Assembly (NCBI GenBank): GCA_964620215.1
Contig: CAZUJE010000024.1
Coordinates: 1-28,800 of the forward strand
Source of the DNA: JAUSIF01 sp964620215
Lineage (GTDB): Bacteria; Pseudomonadota; Alphaproteobacteria; Rhizobiales; Xanthobacteraceae
Length of the DNA: 28,800 nucleotides
Reading direction: 5' to 3'
Numbering within the stretch: position 1 is the stretch's first letter; each line of letters opens with the position of its first letter. Below the pieces are notes generated by a model. It had not been told where the DNA came from and did no database searches. It was given only the letters and a program-made list of their open reading frames with translations. The position numbers were made by a program, and so were the translations under genes. Below are positions 1 to 8,235 of the stretch, one piece after another.

Positions 1-298
1 CGTCCACTTCGCGGATATGGGCGAGGAACTGGTTGCCGAGGCCTTCGCCCTTGGAAGCGCCGCGCACTAGGCCGGCGATGTCCACGAATGTCAGCTTCGT
101 CGGCAGGATTTCCCTGGAGCCCGCGATGCGCGCCAGATCGTTCAGGCGCGGGTCCGGCACCGCCACTTCACCCACGTTCGGCTCGATGGTGCAGAACGGA
201 TAATTCGCCGCCTGTGCGAGCGCCGTTTGCGTCAGCGCATTGAAGAGGGTCGATTTGCCGACATTCGGCAGGCCGACAATGCCGCACTTGAATCCCAT
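1..298 (-). CDS. ychF: Redox-regulated GTPase/ATPase YchF (Obg family), N-terminal part only
   Basis: YchF/OLA1 is an Obg-family P-loop NTPase that prefers ATP and associates with ribosomes. About 99 N-terminal residues are visible; the rest lies beyond base 1. The protein begins MGFKCGIVGLPNVGKST, with the G1/P-loop at residues 9-17, then the ANYPFCTIEPN switch and the FVDIAGLVRGASKGEGLGN G3 region typical of YchF. The ATG is at 298, only 12 bases after the pth stop codon, so pth and ychF are probably co-transcribed, an order common in bacteria. The truncation is a window-edge effect, not a broken gene. Confidence 0.96.
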   Translation of the reverse strand, partial: MGFKCGIVGLPNVGKSTLFNALTQTALAQAANYPFCTIEPNVGEVAVPDPRLNDLARIAGSREILPTKLTFVDIAGLVRGASKGEGLGNQFLAHIREVD

Positions 299-310
299 TG
301 TTCTTGCTCG

Positions 311-919
311 TTATTTCGCCGGCTCGTCCGGCTGATTGGAGATAATGCCCTTTGCCTTCAGGGCAAGGTGAATGCGGTTCTGAAATTCTTCCGGCTTTTG
401 CCGGGCGAGAAATTCAATGGAATCCGCGCAGGCCTCGCACAATGCCTCGACCCAGACCCGCTCGTCCTTGCCGAAATCATTCAGCACATAAGAGTGAACT
501 TGCTCGGCGGTGAGCGGGCGTCCGACGCCGATGCGCACGCGCTGATACTCGTTGCCGCAATGGGCGCTGATCGAGCGCAGGCCATTGTGGCCCGCGTTGC
601 CACCGCCGGTTTTCACGCGGACCTTGGCGGCGGCGAGATCGATCTCGTCGTGGAACACAATTACGTCCGCAAGCGCGATCTTGAAAAAATTCTGCGCTTC
701 GCCGACGGCGCGGCCGGATTCGTTCATGAAGATCATGGGTTTCAGCAGCAGGATTTTCTCGCCGCCAATGTCGCCCTCCGAGGTGTCCCCCTGAAAGCGC
801 CGCCGCCACGGCGTGAAGCGATGGCGGCGGTGGATAGCGTCGAGCACGAGGAAACCGATATTGTGGCGGTTCCCGGCATGACGCGGCCCCGGATTGCCGA
901 GCCCAGCGAAGAGAAGCAT
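311..919 (-). CDS. pth: Peptidyl-tRNA hydrolase
   Basis: Pth releases tRNA from peptidyl-tRNAs that drop off ribosomes, an essential recycling step in the cytoplasm. The 202-residue product has family length. It carries the signature N9-P-G ... R-H19-N, with H19 the catalytic base, FMN66 in KPMIFMNESGRAV, D91 in FHDEIDL and N112 in AGHNGLRSI; these match Asn10, His20, Asn68, Asp93 and Asn114 of the E. coli enzyme. It lies 33 bases downstream of rplY and 12 bases upstream of ychF, giving a translation-related operon rplY-pth-ychF on the minus strand. A 469-codon open frame on the opposite strand (227-1636) is a codon-composition shadow. Confidence 0.97.
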   Translation of the reverse strand: MLLFAGLGNPGPRHAGNRHNIGFLVLDAIHRRHRFTPWRRRFQGDTSEGDIGGEKILLLKPMIFMNESGRAVGEAQNFFKIALADVIVFHDEIDLAAAKVRVKTGGGNAGHNGLRSISAHCGNEYQRVRIGVGRPLTAEQVHSYVLNDFGKDERVWVEALCEACADSIEFLARQKPEEFQNRIHLALKAKGIISNQPDEPAK

Positions 920-952
920 GGGCAGCCTCCGTGGCCGCGTGTTCGAGTGCCG

Positions 953-1711
953 TTACTTCTTGGGCTCTGCCTTGGGGGCAGCAGCGCCAGGAGCCGGAGC
1001 CGCACCTTCGGCCGGAGCCGCACCTTCCACAGGTGCAGCACCTTCCGCCGGAACCGCGCCCGGTGTCGTAGCAGCAGCCGCAGCAGCCGCAGCGGCCGCA
1101 TCGGCCTCCGCCTTCTGCTTCGCGAGCAACTGCTCTTCGATGTAGCCGGACGAGGACACAACGGTCGCCACCGTGAAATCGCGGTCGCGGATCACGGGAC
1201 GGATGCCCTCAGGCAGTGGGATCTTGGAAATGTGCAGCGAGTGACCGATGTCCATGCCGCCGAGATCGGCGGTGATGGATTCCGGAATCTTCTCGGCCGG
1301 GCAGTAGAACTCGACCGTGTGGCGGACGATGTTCAGGGTGCCGCCGCGCTTCAGGCCCGGCGCGCCATCATGATTGATGAACTTTACCGGGATATGCACG
1401 CGGACCGTCGTGCCCTTGCCGAGGCGCTGGAAGTCCACATGGATCGGCTTGTCCTGTACCGGGTCGAGCTGGAAAGCGCGCGGGATGACCCGCGTCTTCT
1501 GCCCGTCGACCTCGAGGTCGTACACGGTGGTCAGGAAGTGGCCCGCATAAATGCGGTGGGAAATCTCGGCGGCGTCGAGCGAGATCGTAACGGGTGTTTG
1601 CTTCTCTCCGTAGATCACGCCGGGTACACGGCCTGAGCGGCGAGTTGCGCGGGCGGCTCCCTTACCGGCCTTCGGACGCGCGGTCGCCTTCATCTCTTTC
1701 ACGTCAGACAT
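953..1711 (-). CDS. rplY: 50S ribosomal protein L25/general stress protein Ctc, long form
   Basis: This is the long CTC-type L25, which binds 5S rRNA in the large subunit. Residues about 6-95 form the 5S-binding domain (KGAARATRRSGRVPGVIYGE) and residues about 100-190 the second beta domain (FINHDGAPGLKRGGTLNIVR). The last 60 or so residues are a low-complexity Ala/Pro/Gly tail with repeated AAP-x-EG units ending APKAEPKK; it is coded by a tandem DNA repeat listed separately. The 252-residue length is somewhat above the 200-230 usual for the long form because of this tail. The ATG at 1711 heads the rplY-pth-ychF operon. The tail is probably disordered and may vary among strains (inference). 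Confidence 0.96.
   Translation of the reverse strand: MSDVKEMKATARPKAGKGAARATRRSGRVPGVIYGEKQTPVTISLDAAEISHRIYAGHFLTTVYDLEVDGQKTRVIPRAFQLDPVQDKPIHVDFQRLGKGTTVRVHIPVKFINHDGAPGLKRGGTLNIVRHTVEFYCPAEKIPESITADLGGMDIGHSLHISKIPLPEGIRPVIRDRDFTVATVVSSSGYIEEQLLAKQKAEADAAAAAAAAAATTPGAVPAEGAAPVEGAAPAEGAAPAPGAAAPKAEPKK
996..1067. repeat. 18-bp tandem repeat inside rplY
   Basis: Four successive 18-bp units can be aligned: 996-1013, 1014-1031, 1032-1049 and 1050-1067. The first three share the core G-C-(C/A)-G-C-A-C-C-T-T-C; the fourth is more diverged. On the coding (minus) strand they encode AAP-rich hexapeptides. The repeat is followed at about 1068-1105 by a GCAGCC-rich run that encodes the polyalanine part. 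Confidence 0.8.
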
Positions 1712-1840
1712 TGGTTTTCCTCATGGATGACCGCGACACGCCTCCAGGGATGCGGATGGCCGCGGGCGCGGTTTCTATAGCGGGAGGGGGCGGGACAGGC
1801 AAATACCGCTTACTGCGGCCATTCCGCGCCGATTATTAAC

Positions 1841-1869
1841 GTCATGGCCGGGACAAGGCCGGGCATGAC
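1841..1869. repeat. Intergenic palindromic repeat, possible terminator
   Basis: GTCATGGCCGG (1841-1851) pairs with CCGGGCATGAC (1859-1869) across a 7-base loop with one G-G mismatch, giving an 11-position stem. It lies just past the stop of the FkbM-type gene, so it could end prs-FkbM transcription, though no long T-run follows on that strand. The GTCATGGCCGGG...CCGG motif resembles an intergenic palindrome that I recall as common in Bradyrhizobium-type genomes. Confidence 0.55.
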
Positions 1870-1872
1870 GAA

Positions 1873-2702
1873 TTAGCGATGCTTGCGGGCCGGTTTCTTC
1901 GGCTTGGCCTTTTTGTGGGCCTTCAGCTTCGCCAGCTTCTCCACATAGGGCCGGATCGAGGCGGCATGGGTGAAGCGGTCGAAAATGCCGGGGGGGCGGG
2001 TGAAATGGCGGGCCAGGAAGAACGCATGTTCCTTGGCGACGAAATAGGCGTTCAGGCCATCGTGATAGACCTGCGTGTAGCCATGGGGCGCGAGGTAGCG
2101 GGCATAGTCCTCGGCCCGGTCCGGCACTTCGTCGACCCGGTTAATCATCGCGATCGTCACGGGGAGTTTGGACTCCAGCACGATGATTTTCGGACGGTGG
2201 CGGCTGAAATCGCAGCCCTTCAGCACGTCCATCTCGGTGCCTTCCACGTCGATCTTCAGGAAGTCGATTTTTTTGCCCGAGGCGTAACGGTCCAGCACTT
2301 CCTTGAGCGGGAGGAGCGGCACCGAATGCTCCTCGACCTTCAGTCCGTCGCGGCGATGCTCGGCGGCGATCCTGGCGTCCGTGGTTGAATAGCCGTGCCA
2401 CTTGCGCACTTCATAGAAGGTGATCGCGTCGTTGCGGTCGCCCACACAGAGTTTCAGGTTGGTGTCGCGTTTGCGCCTGTTTTTCAGGTGAATGAAATTC
2501 GCGTTGAGCGGTTCGATATTTATGCCGTTCCAGCCGCGTTCATAGAAGGCGCGTGTCACGCTGTCGATGTCGGGATCGTTGGCGCCCACATCCACATAGA
2601 ACCCGCGTTTGCCTGGAAAGCAGCGGGCGAGCATCACGTCCTCGAAATTCTGCGCGTAGCTGGTGATGCCGACGGGAATTTTGACCGCGGTTTTTTTCGC
2701 CA

Positions 2703-2703
<1 letters not shown>
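1873..2703 (-). CDS. FkbM-family SAM-dependent methyltransferase
   Basis: FkbM-family enzymes O-methylate sugars or polyketide-like substrates; the substrate here cannot be told. The SAM-binding motif GFYVDVGANDPD lies at residues 34-45 and the hallmark FLKIDVEGTEMDVL at 148-161. The N-terminal SYAQNFEDVMLAR also fits the family. The last 18 residues are Lys/Arg-rich (KAHKKAKPKKPARKHR), a basic tail not needed for the fold. There is no signal peptide, so it is probably cytoplasmic. Its ATG shares a base with the prs stop in TGATG (2705-2701), so translation is likely coupled to prs. A possible target is a nucleotide-sugar or surface-glycan residue (inference from family only). Confidence 0.88.
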
Positions 2704-3659
<956 letters not shown>

Positions 3660-3743
3660 CGGCCCTTATCCCTGTTGTCACTGGAACGTCACTAGCGGCG
3701 GGGCCCTGCGCTGTAAATATGACATGGGGACTGTCCCCGGACC

Positions 3744-4286
3744 TTATTCGCTGTTGCGCGCGGAATAGGCGGACGCCTGTGTGGAAGATGGTAAATCAAG
3801 CCGGACAGCGAGGGCATCAAAGCCCCTGGATGCGATCCGCGCCAAAGTGGCGTCGTCACATTGGGACCAGACATCTTTGACGGCGCGGCCGACCGATTCT
3901 TCACCGCTCAGGCGGAACGCCCGTTTCGACCGCTCGTCGAACACATCCCAGGCCCAGGTGATCGATGCCTGCTTCTTTTTCTTCTCCGTGGAAGCCGCGA
4001 GATAGGCACGGATGCGATAGGCGGCGGGGCCAGACTGCGAAACAACGGGCAGGTCGCGTTTTTCCGCTTCGGCGGCGAGGGCGGCCACGACTTTGTCGAA
4101 CAGCGGACGCGGCGGGCCATCGATGGATTCAAAGGCCACGGTGCGCGGGCCGGTATAGGGAAGGGAGCCGGTAATGTCGGCATTCGCCGCGCAACCCGCG
4201 AGCGCCAGCGCCGCGAACAGCGGAACAAGCACGCGGAAACGCGTAATGGAAATTGCCGCGCTTGATACGCGACGCAGCCCGGACAT
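3744..4286 (-). CDS. Putative lipoprotein of unknown function
   Basis: I do not recognise a named family. From the ATG at 4286 the protein has 180 residues, with an Arg-containing n-region, a hydrophobic stretch and a lipobox LALAGC with the lipidated cysteine at residue 32. Mature residues include TGPRTVAFESIDGPPRPLF, then an alpha/beta-looking region with IRAYLAASTEKKKKQ, and a predicted soluble domain to the end. The ATG at 4286 is preferred over a GTG two codons earlier because GGGAG lies 7 bases upstream. The acid after Cys is Ala, so outer-membrane sorting is possible. It precedes prs by 84 bases on the same strand. lgt, the enzyme that would lipidate it, is 2.5 kb away. Confidence 0.75.
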   Translation of the reverse strand: MSGLRRVSSAAISITRFRVLVPLFAALALAGCAANADITGSLPYTGPRTVAFESIDGPPRPLFDKVVAALAAEAEKRDLPVVSQSGPAAYRIRAYLAASTEKKKKQASITWAWDVFDERSKRAFRLSGEESVGRAVKDVWSQCDDATLARIASRGFDALAVRLDLPSSTQASAYSARNSE

Positions 4287-4380
4287 CAACACTCTCCCGG
4301 CCGGACGTGCTCCCTATACGGTACATCGCCGGCACGGACCGGTGGTAGCGGGTGTTTGTGGCGGGGTCCAGACCGGCGGA

Positions 4381-5145
4381 TTATTTCGGGAGGGAAATGG
4401 CGGCGATCAGACGGCCATAATCCGGTTCATTGCGGTGGGTCGCACGGCGGTAACTATAGAAACGTTTCTCATCGGAATAGGTATCGAGGCCAAGGTCGTC
4501 GATCTCGCCGATGCCCGCCGCCGTTAACTTTGCGACGATCAGGCCCGGCAGGTCGAACATCGCATGGCCCGCCCGCTGCGACGGGATGAAGAATTTTGCG
4601 TGCGCCGGATCCTGCGAAGTGAAGCGCTCCATGAAATCGGCGCCGACCTCATAGCTTTGCTGCCGGATCAGCGGACCGAGCGCTGCGACAATATTTTTGC
4701 GGGCGGCGCCGAGTTCTTCCATCTTCGCAATCGTCGCTTCGCCGATGCCGCCCAGCGCGCCTTTCCAGCCCGCGTGCGCCGCGGCGACGATGCCTGCTTC
4801 CGCATCGGCGAAAAGAAGCGGCCCGCAATCGGCAGCGGAAGCGCCGACTGCGAGCCCTTTTGTCCTTGTCACGATACCGTCGGCGCGAGCGGCGTCTTCC
4901 CGGCTCCAGGCTTTACCCGCGACCACTACATCGGCCGAGTGTATTTGATAACAAGTGATGAGATGATCGGCGCCGAGCGTTTCACTCATGCGCCGGCGGT
5001 TCTCGTGCACCCTGGCGGTGTCGTCGTTCGAGCCAATGCCGCCGTTCAGGCTCGCATAGATGCCCTCGGACACGCCGCCTTCGCGGGTGAAAAAAGCGTG
5101 GCGGATGTTTTTCAGCGCCGCCAGTTTTTTGGATTGAACCATCAT
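4381..5145 (-). CDS. pgeF: Peptidoglycan editing factor PgeF (multicopper polyphenol oxidase/laccase-like, DUF152)
   Basis: PgeF-family proteins hydrolyse wrongly incorporated L-Ser in muropeptide precursors; homologues act on purine nucleosides. The Zn/active-site residues are present: H in QIHSADVVV (residue 69 from the start used here), C in ASAADCGPLLFAD (107) and H in AAAHAGWKGALGG (124). The frame stays open upstream to 5181, but the family N-terminus begins about 13 residues before IRHAFFTREGGVSEG. The ATG pair at 5145/5142 fits this and lies just 1 base past the midA stop, so I place the start there (254 residues). The neighbouring midA and lgt are frequent partners in alphaproteobacteria. 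Confidence 0.93.
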   Translation of the reverse strand: MMVQSKKLAALKNIRHAFFTREGGVSEGIYASLNGGIGSNDDTARVHENRRRMSETLGADHLITCYQIHSADVVVAGKAWSREDAARADGIVTRTKGLAVGASAADCGPLLFADAEAGIVAAAHAGWKGALGGIGEATIAKMEELGAARKNIVAALGPLIRQQSYEVGADFMERFTSQDPAHAKFFIPSQRAGHAMFDLPGLIVAKLTAAGIGEIDDLGLDTYSDEKRFYSYRRATHRNEPDYGRLIAAISLPK

Positions 5146-5146
5146 C

Positions 5147-6256
5147 CTATGGAAACTCGCCGCCGCCCGTTGGACTGTCAAATCCGGGCAGCGGAGGAAG
5201 CGAGGGATGCGCGAGTGCCATCACCTTGAACAGTTCCCCCATGCCGCGGCCGGGGCCGGTGAGACGCTCGCGCGCGGCTTCGATCTCCTCCACGGTTTTG
5301 TCGTTCTTGTCCTGCTTCAAGGTTTTTGTGCGCACATCGATGCCAAGTTTTTTCAGGAAGAAACCTTGCGTGACCGGCCCGTGAATTTTCGTTCCCTGCT
5401 TGCGGGCGAATTCGGCAAGTGCCTCGAAATCCACATGGGAGGTCACATCGGCTTCGCCGGGATTTTCAAGCGGGCTCGTGAATTTGTGCGAGCCGATCGC
5501 TTGCAGCGTGTCGCCCGCTGCGCTTTTCAGGTGGCCGTAATCGATGAACAGGGCCGCACCGCCATGATCCGCAATCCGGTGGGCAATGCCCTGGATCGGG
5601 CCCAGATCGCGGCGTTCAAATATAGTGCCTGTCGTTCCCGCGATGACCGCGGTCGGCAAAAATTTTGTGATCGCGGGGAGAACAACCGGGCTTGCGCCAA
5701 AAACAAGTTGATCGTCGGCAATGCCCACGCGCCATTCGTGCCAGCCGTCGCCGAGCTTGATGTACTGGTCGATGGGCAAGGCGTCCAGAAATTCATTGGC
5801 GATCACGATGAGGGGTTCATTCGGCAGGGAATTGACGTCATGGTGCCAATGCAACGGCACGTCGCTGAGCTGCAAAAGATCGCGCTGTAATCCGCGGAGT
5901 TTTTCGCTCATTTCCACGAAATGCACTTCCAGCCCGGCGCGGAATTCCGGTGCGACCTTGGCCGCCCGCAGCAAGTCGCGCATCAGAGTTCCACGGCCCG
6001 GTCCAAGCTCCACGAGCGAGAGTTTTTTTGGCGATCCCATCGTCCGCCAGACTTCCGAACACCAAAGACCGAGGAGTTCGCCGAACATCTGGCTGATCTC
6101 AGGAGCAGTGACGAAGTCTCCGCGTGTGCCGAACGGATCGCGGTTCATGTAATAGCCGTGCTGCGGATGGCCGAGGCATAGCGCCATGTAGCGCGAGACG
6201 GGCATTGGCCCGTCCGCCTCGATCATTCTCCGGATTTCTTTTTCAAGCTCGTTCAT
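5147..6256 (-). CDS. MidA/NDUFAF7-family SAM-dependent methyltransferase
   Basis: The family (COG1565, DUF185) includes mitochondrial NDUFAF7/MidA, which dimethylates an arginine of the complex I subunit NDUFS2; the bacterial target is likely similar but not shown here. The 369 residues include the N-terminal signature GPMPVSRYMALCLGHPQHGYY, DPFGTRGDFVTAPEISQMFGELLG (41-64), the SAM-binding LVELGPGRGTLMRDLL (81-96) and IVIANEFLDALPIDQ. The ATG at 6256 lies 15 bases from the terminator hairpin at 6271-6300, so this gene and pgeF need their own promoter in a very short space, or depend on readthrough from DUF3597. One base separates its stop from the pgeF start. Confidence 0.9.
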   Translation of the reverse strand: MNELEKEIRRMIEADGPMPVSRYMALCLGHPQHGYYMNRDPFGTRGDFVTAPEISQMFGELLGLWCSEVWRTMGSPKKLSLVELGPGRGTLMRDLLRAAKVAPEFRAGLEVHFVEMSEKLRGLQRDLLQLSDVPLHWHHDVNSLPNEPLIVIANEFLDALPIDQYIKLGDGWHEWRVGIADDQLVFGASPVVLPAITKFLPTAVIAGTTGTIFERRDLGPIQGIAHRIADHGGAALFIDYGHLKSAAGDTLQAIGSHKFTSPLENPGEADVTSHVDFEALAEFARKQGTKIHGPVTQGFFLKKLGIDVRTKTLKQDKNDKTVEEIEAARERLTGPGRGMGELFKVMALAHPSLPPLPGFDSPTGGGEFP

Positions 6257-6270
6257 GATGGATGAAATAT

Positions 6271-6300
6271 AAAACGGCGCCGGTTTTCCGGCGCCGTTTT
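6271..6300 (-). terminator. Intrinsic terminator after the DUF3597 gene
   Basis: A perfect 13-bp stem, AAAACGGCGCCGG (6271-6283) with CCGGCGCCGTTTT (6288-6300), encloses a 4-base loop. On the minus strand it is read 20 bases after the DUF3597 stop and ends in a T-run followed by ATATT, as expected for a Rho-independent terminator. The A/T symmetry makes it potentially bidirectional, but no plus-strand gene enters it. Confidence 0.9.
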
Positions 6301-6320
6301 ATATTCTTGAGAGGCTTGTG

Positions 6321-6647
6321 TCAGGCTTTCTTGAGCATCTTGTCTGGCACCTTGCCGCCGTTCTCCGCGATTTTCTGCATGACGGTCTTGTGCAGCCAGA
6401 TATTCATCTCGGCGGTGCCGCCGAGCGCGCCGGTATAGCCCAGCTCCTTGGCGAGCTGATTGCGCGCATTCAGGCTGGAATCCATGTCGAGCGCCTTCAT
6501 TAGATCGACGATCGACTCTCTCCAGTTCAGCTTTTCTTTTTTGGTCGCGGCGGCAGCGGCGACAACTTTCTCAACGTCCACCGGCTCCATGGCACTCGCT
6601 TTGCTGGTGCCGAAGATTTTCTCAAAAATCGTGCTGAGGATACCCAT
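6321..6647 (-). CDS. DUF3597 domain protein
   Basis: The 108-residue protein matches DUF3597 by its pattern: N-terminal MGILSTIFEKIFG, an Ala-rich linker with KVVAAAAATKKEKLNW at about 28-43, then a compact helical domain with SIVDLMKALDMDSSLNARNQLAKELGY and a C-terminal TAEMNIWLHKTVMQKIAENGG. The function is unknown; the fold resembles a LysM/phage-tail associated or DNA-binding helical module in family members (recalled, unsure). No signal peptide or membrane segment is evident. GGGAGAG lies 5-10 bases before the ATG at 6647. It sits between lgt and midA with its own terminator, suggesting an independent insertion into a common gene order. Confidence 0.85.
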   Translation of the reverse strand: MGILSTIFEKIFGTSKASAMEPVDVEKVVAAAAATKKEKLNWRESIVDLMKALDMDSSLNARNQLAKELGYTGALGGTAEMNIWLHKTVMQKIAENGGKVPDKMLKKA

Positions 6648-6789
6648 AGTCTCTCCCTTGCGTGAAATGTTATCCGGCCAGTTCAGGCTCGCGTTGGGAA
6701 AGAAGCCTAGCCATTCGGATGGAACTCGGCAATCGAAACGTCGCCGGCCGGTTATGCCAGCGAGAAGTCCATATTTTCTTGTTACAACT

Positions 6790-7596
6790 TTATTTCAGTC
6801 TGGCTGTCGCGATCATCCATGCGCCGAGGACGAGCATCGGAATTGACAGCAACATGCCCATGGTGAGGCCGCCCCAGAGATAGCCGATATGGCTGTCTGG
6901 TTCGCGGAAAAGCTCGCCGATAATGCGCGCGACGCCGTAGCCGGCGACGAACAGGCCGCCGAGCCATCCGCGATAGGCGAGCTTGCCCGCTTTCAATGCA
7001 ACGAGAAGTGCCACGAACAGCAGCAAGCCTTCGAGGCCGGCTTGATAAAGCTGGCTTGGGTGACGCGGCTCCAGTCCCGCGCCCGGAAAAATAATCGCCC
7101 ATGGCAGATCGGACGGGCGGCCCCAAAGCTCGCCATTCACGAAATTGGCGATGCGGCCGAGGAACAATCCGATCGGCGTCACGAGTGCCGCGATGTCGAG
7201 CATCGAGCGGAACGGAATCTTGCGGCTGCGGGCGAACAGGAACAGCGCGAGGATCACGCCAAGGAAGCCGCCGTGAAACGACATGCCGCCGCGCCACAGG
7301 ATCGGGATCTCCAGCGGGTTCGCGAGGAAATAGGCGGGATTGTAAAACAGCACATAGCCGAGCCGTCCGCCGAGCACGATGCCGATGGCGGCCCAGGCGA
7401 TCACATCGTCGGTGTCGTTCGGCGTGACCGGGGATTTACCGCCCCAGAACTTCGGCTTGCCCGCGACCGTGCGCGCGACCCACCATGCGCCCAGAATTCC
7501 CGCCACATAGGCGAGCGCATACCAGCGGATCGCAAACGGGCCGAAGGATACGGCGATCGGGTCGATGGCGGGGAAGGGCAGGGCGAACAGCGGCAT
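6790..7596 (-). CDS. lgt: Prolipoprotein diacylglyceryl transferase
   Basis: Lgt transfers diacylglycerol from phosphatidylglycerol to the lipobox cysteine of prolipoproteins in the inner membrane. From the ATG at 7596 it has 268 residues and about seven membrane segments. Seen: FAIRWYALAYVAGILGAWW (22-40), MSFHGGFLG with H108 (His103 of E. coli), and the signature GRIANFVNGELWGRPSDLPW carrying the essential Arg and Asn. The frame is open to 7638, but homologues start with MP-x-x-x-FP-x-IDP-x-A, which matches the inner ATG. It is divergent from ubiK. The lipoprotein at 3744-4286 is a plausible substrate; pgsA in this window supplies its lipid donor pathway. Confidence 0.95.
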   Translation of the reverse strand: MPLFALPFPAIDPIAVSFGPFAIRWYALAYVAGILGAWWVARTVAGKPKFWGGKSPVTPNDTDDVIAWAAIGIVLGGRLGYVLFYNPAYFLANPLEIPILWRGGMSFHGGFLGVILALFLFARSRKIPFRSMLDIAALVTPIGLFLGRIANFVNGELWGRPSDLPWAIIFPGAGLEPRHPSQLYQAGLEGLLLFVALLVALKAGKLAYRGWLGGLFVAGYGVARIIGELFREPDSHIGYLWGGLTMGMLLSIPMLVLGAWMIATARLK

Positions 7597-7663
7597 CGGC
7601 GCGGTGATGCGGGCCGGACGGGGCCAAGTCAAGATCAAGCGCGGTTTACGAATTTAACGCATC

Positions 7664-7678
7664 GGGCTTGCGAAGCCC
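7664..7678. promoter_or_regulatory. Small inverted repeat in the lgt/ubiK divergent region
   Basis: GGGCTT (7664-7669) and AAGCCC (7673-7678) flank a 3-base GCG. It lies in the leader of the ubiK-like gene, 44 bases before the ATG. It could be a leader hairpin or a protein-binding site. No clear -35/-10 pair could be assigned nearby. Confidence 0.3.
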
Positions 7679-7722
7679 CAATCCGATCCCCATTGTGACG
7701 GAGAAGCGACTGGAGCCCGCGC

Positions 7723-7992
7723 ATGACCCAGACCACCAACCGTTTTTTCGATGAAATCGCCCGGCTGATGAACGATGCCGCAGGCGTCGCGGACGGCGTG
7801 CGGAAGGAAATCGCGACTTTGGTCCAGTCCCAGGCCGAGCGCATCATGCGCGACATGGACGTGGTGACGCGCGAAGAGTTCGAGGCGGCGAAGGAAATGG
7901 CCGCAAAAGCCCGTGAGGAAAACGAGCGTCTGGCTTCCAGACTCGCCGAAGTTGAAAAACAGCTCGGCGCCGGTGCAAAAACCGGTACCTGA
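7723..7992 (+). CDS. UbiK/YqiC-family accessory factor for ubiquinone synthesis (BMFP domain)
   Basis: The 89-residue protein matches the BMFP family (YqiC, UbiK): an N-terminal helix NRFFDEIARLMNDAAGVADG followed by KEIATLVQSQAERIMRDMDVVTREEFEAAKEMAAKAREENERLA split across a helical region and a C-terminal coiled coil (about 48-80). UbiK trimers bind membranes and assist the aerobic Ubi complex in Salmonella/E. coli; YqiC shows membrane-fusion activity. The DVVTREEF turn before the coiled coil is the family hallmark. GGAG is 9 bases upstream of the ATG. The last codons are Gly/Lys/Thr, short of the polybasic tail of some members. It is transcribed divergently from lgt. Confidence 0.88.
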   Translation: MTQTTNRFFDEIARLMNDAAGVADGVRKEIATLVQSQAERIMRDMDVVTREEFEAAKEMAAKAREENERLASRLAEVEKQLGAGAKTGT

Positions 7993-8197
7993 CTCCGGCG
8001 AACAAACGAAACTGTGCATGGCGTTCCGAACGCCTGTGGACGCGCCGGTTTAGCCATTGAAGGGCGGGCCGAATCCGATTCTGCTGGGGATCGGGGAATC
8101 AAGTTCGTACGCCGCTTTTGGGCCGCGTTTTGAGCTTCTAAGCACGACAAAGTGCAGGCGAAATCGGTAGGGCGTTTGCGGCCCGCAATCGGGATTC
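7991..8197. promoter_or_regulatory. Cluster of five GANTC (CcrM methylation) sites
   Basis: GANTC occurs at 7991-7995 (GACTC), 8071-8075 (GAATC), 8077-8081 (GATTC), 8096-8100 (GAATC) and 8193-8197 (GATTC), all in or touching the 243-base gap before the YbjN-type gene. CcrM methylates GANTC in alphaproteobacteria, and GcrA-type regulators read its methylation at promoters. The role here is inferred from site density. Confidence 0.45.
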
Positions 8198-8235
8198 CGG
8201 GGGCGGTTTAATTCAACCGGGAATTCGAGGTCGAA

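Noticed and set aside
227..1636. 469-codon open frame on the plus strand
   Set aside because: It is antisense to pth and rplY, which are certain; GC-rich codon bias keeps the opposite frame open. Its sequence is Arg/His-rich with no domain.
3726..3738. GGGGAC-T-GTCCCC palindrome after the lipoprotein gene
   Set aside because: Short, no T-run and no regulated promoter nearby; kept only as a possible weak hairpin.
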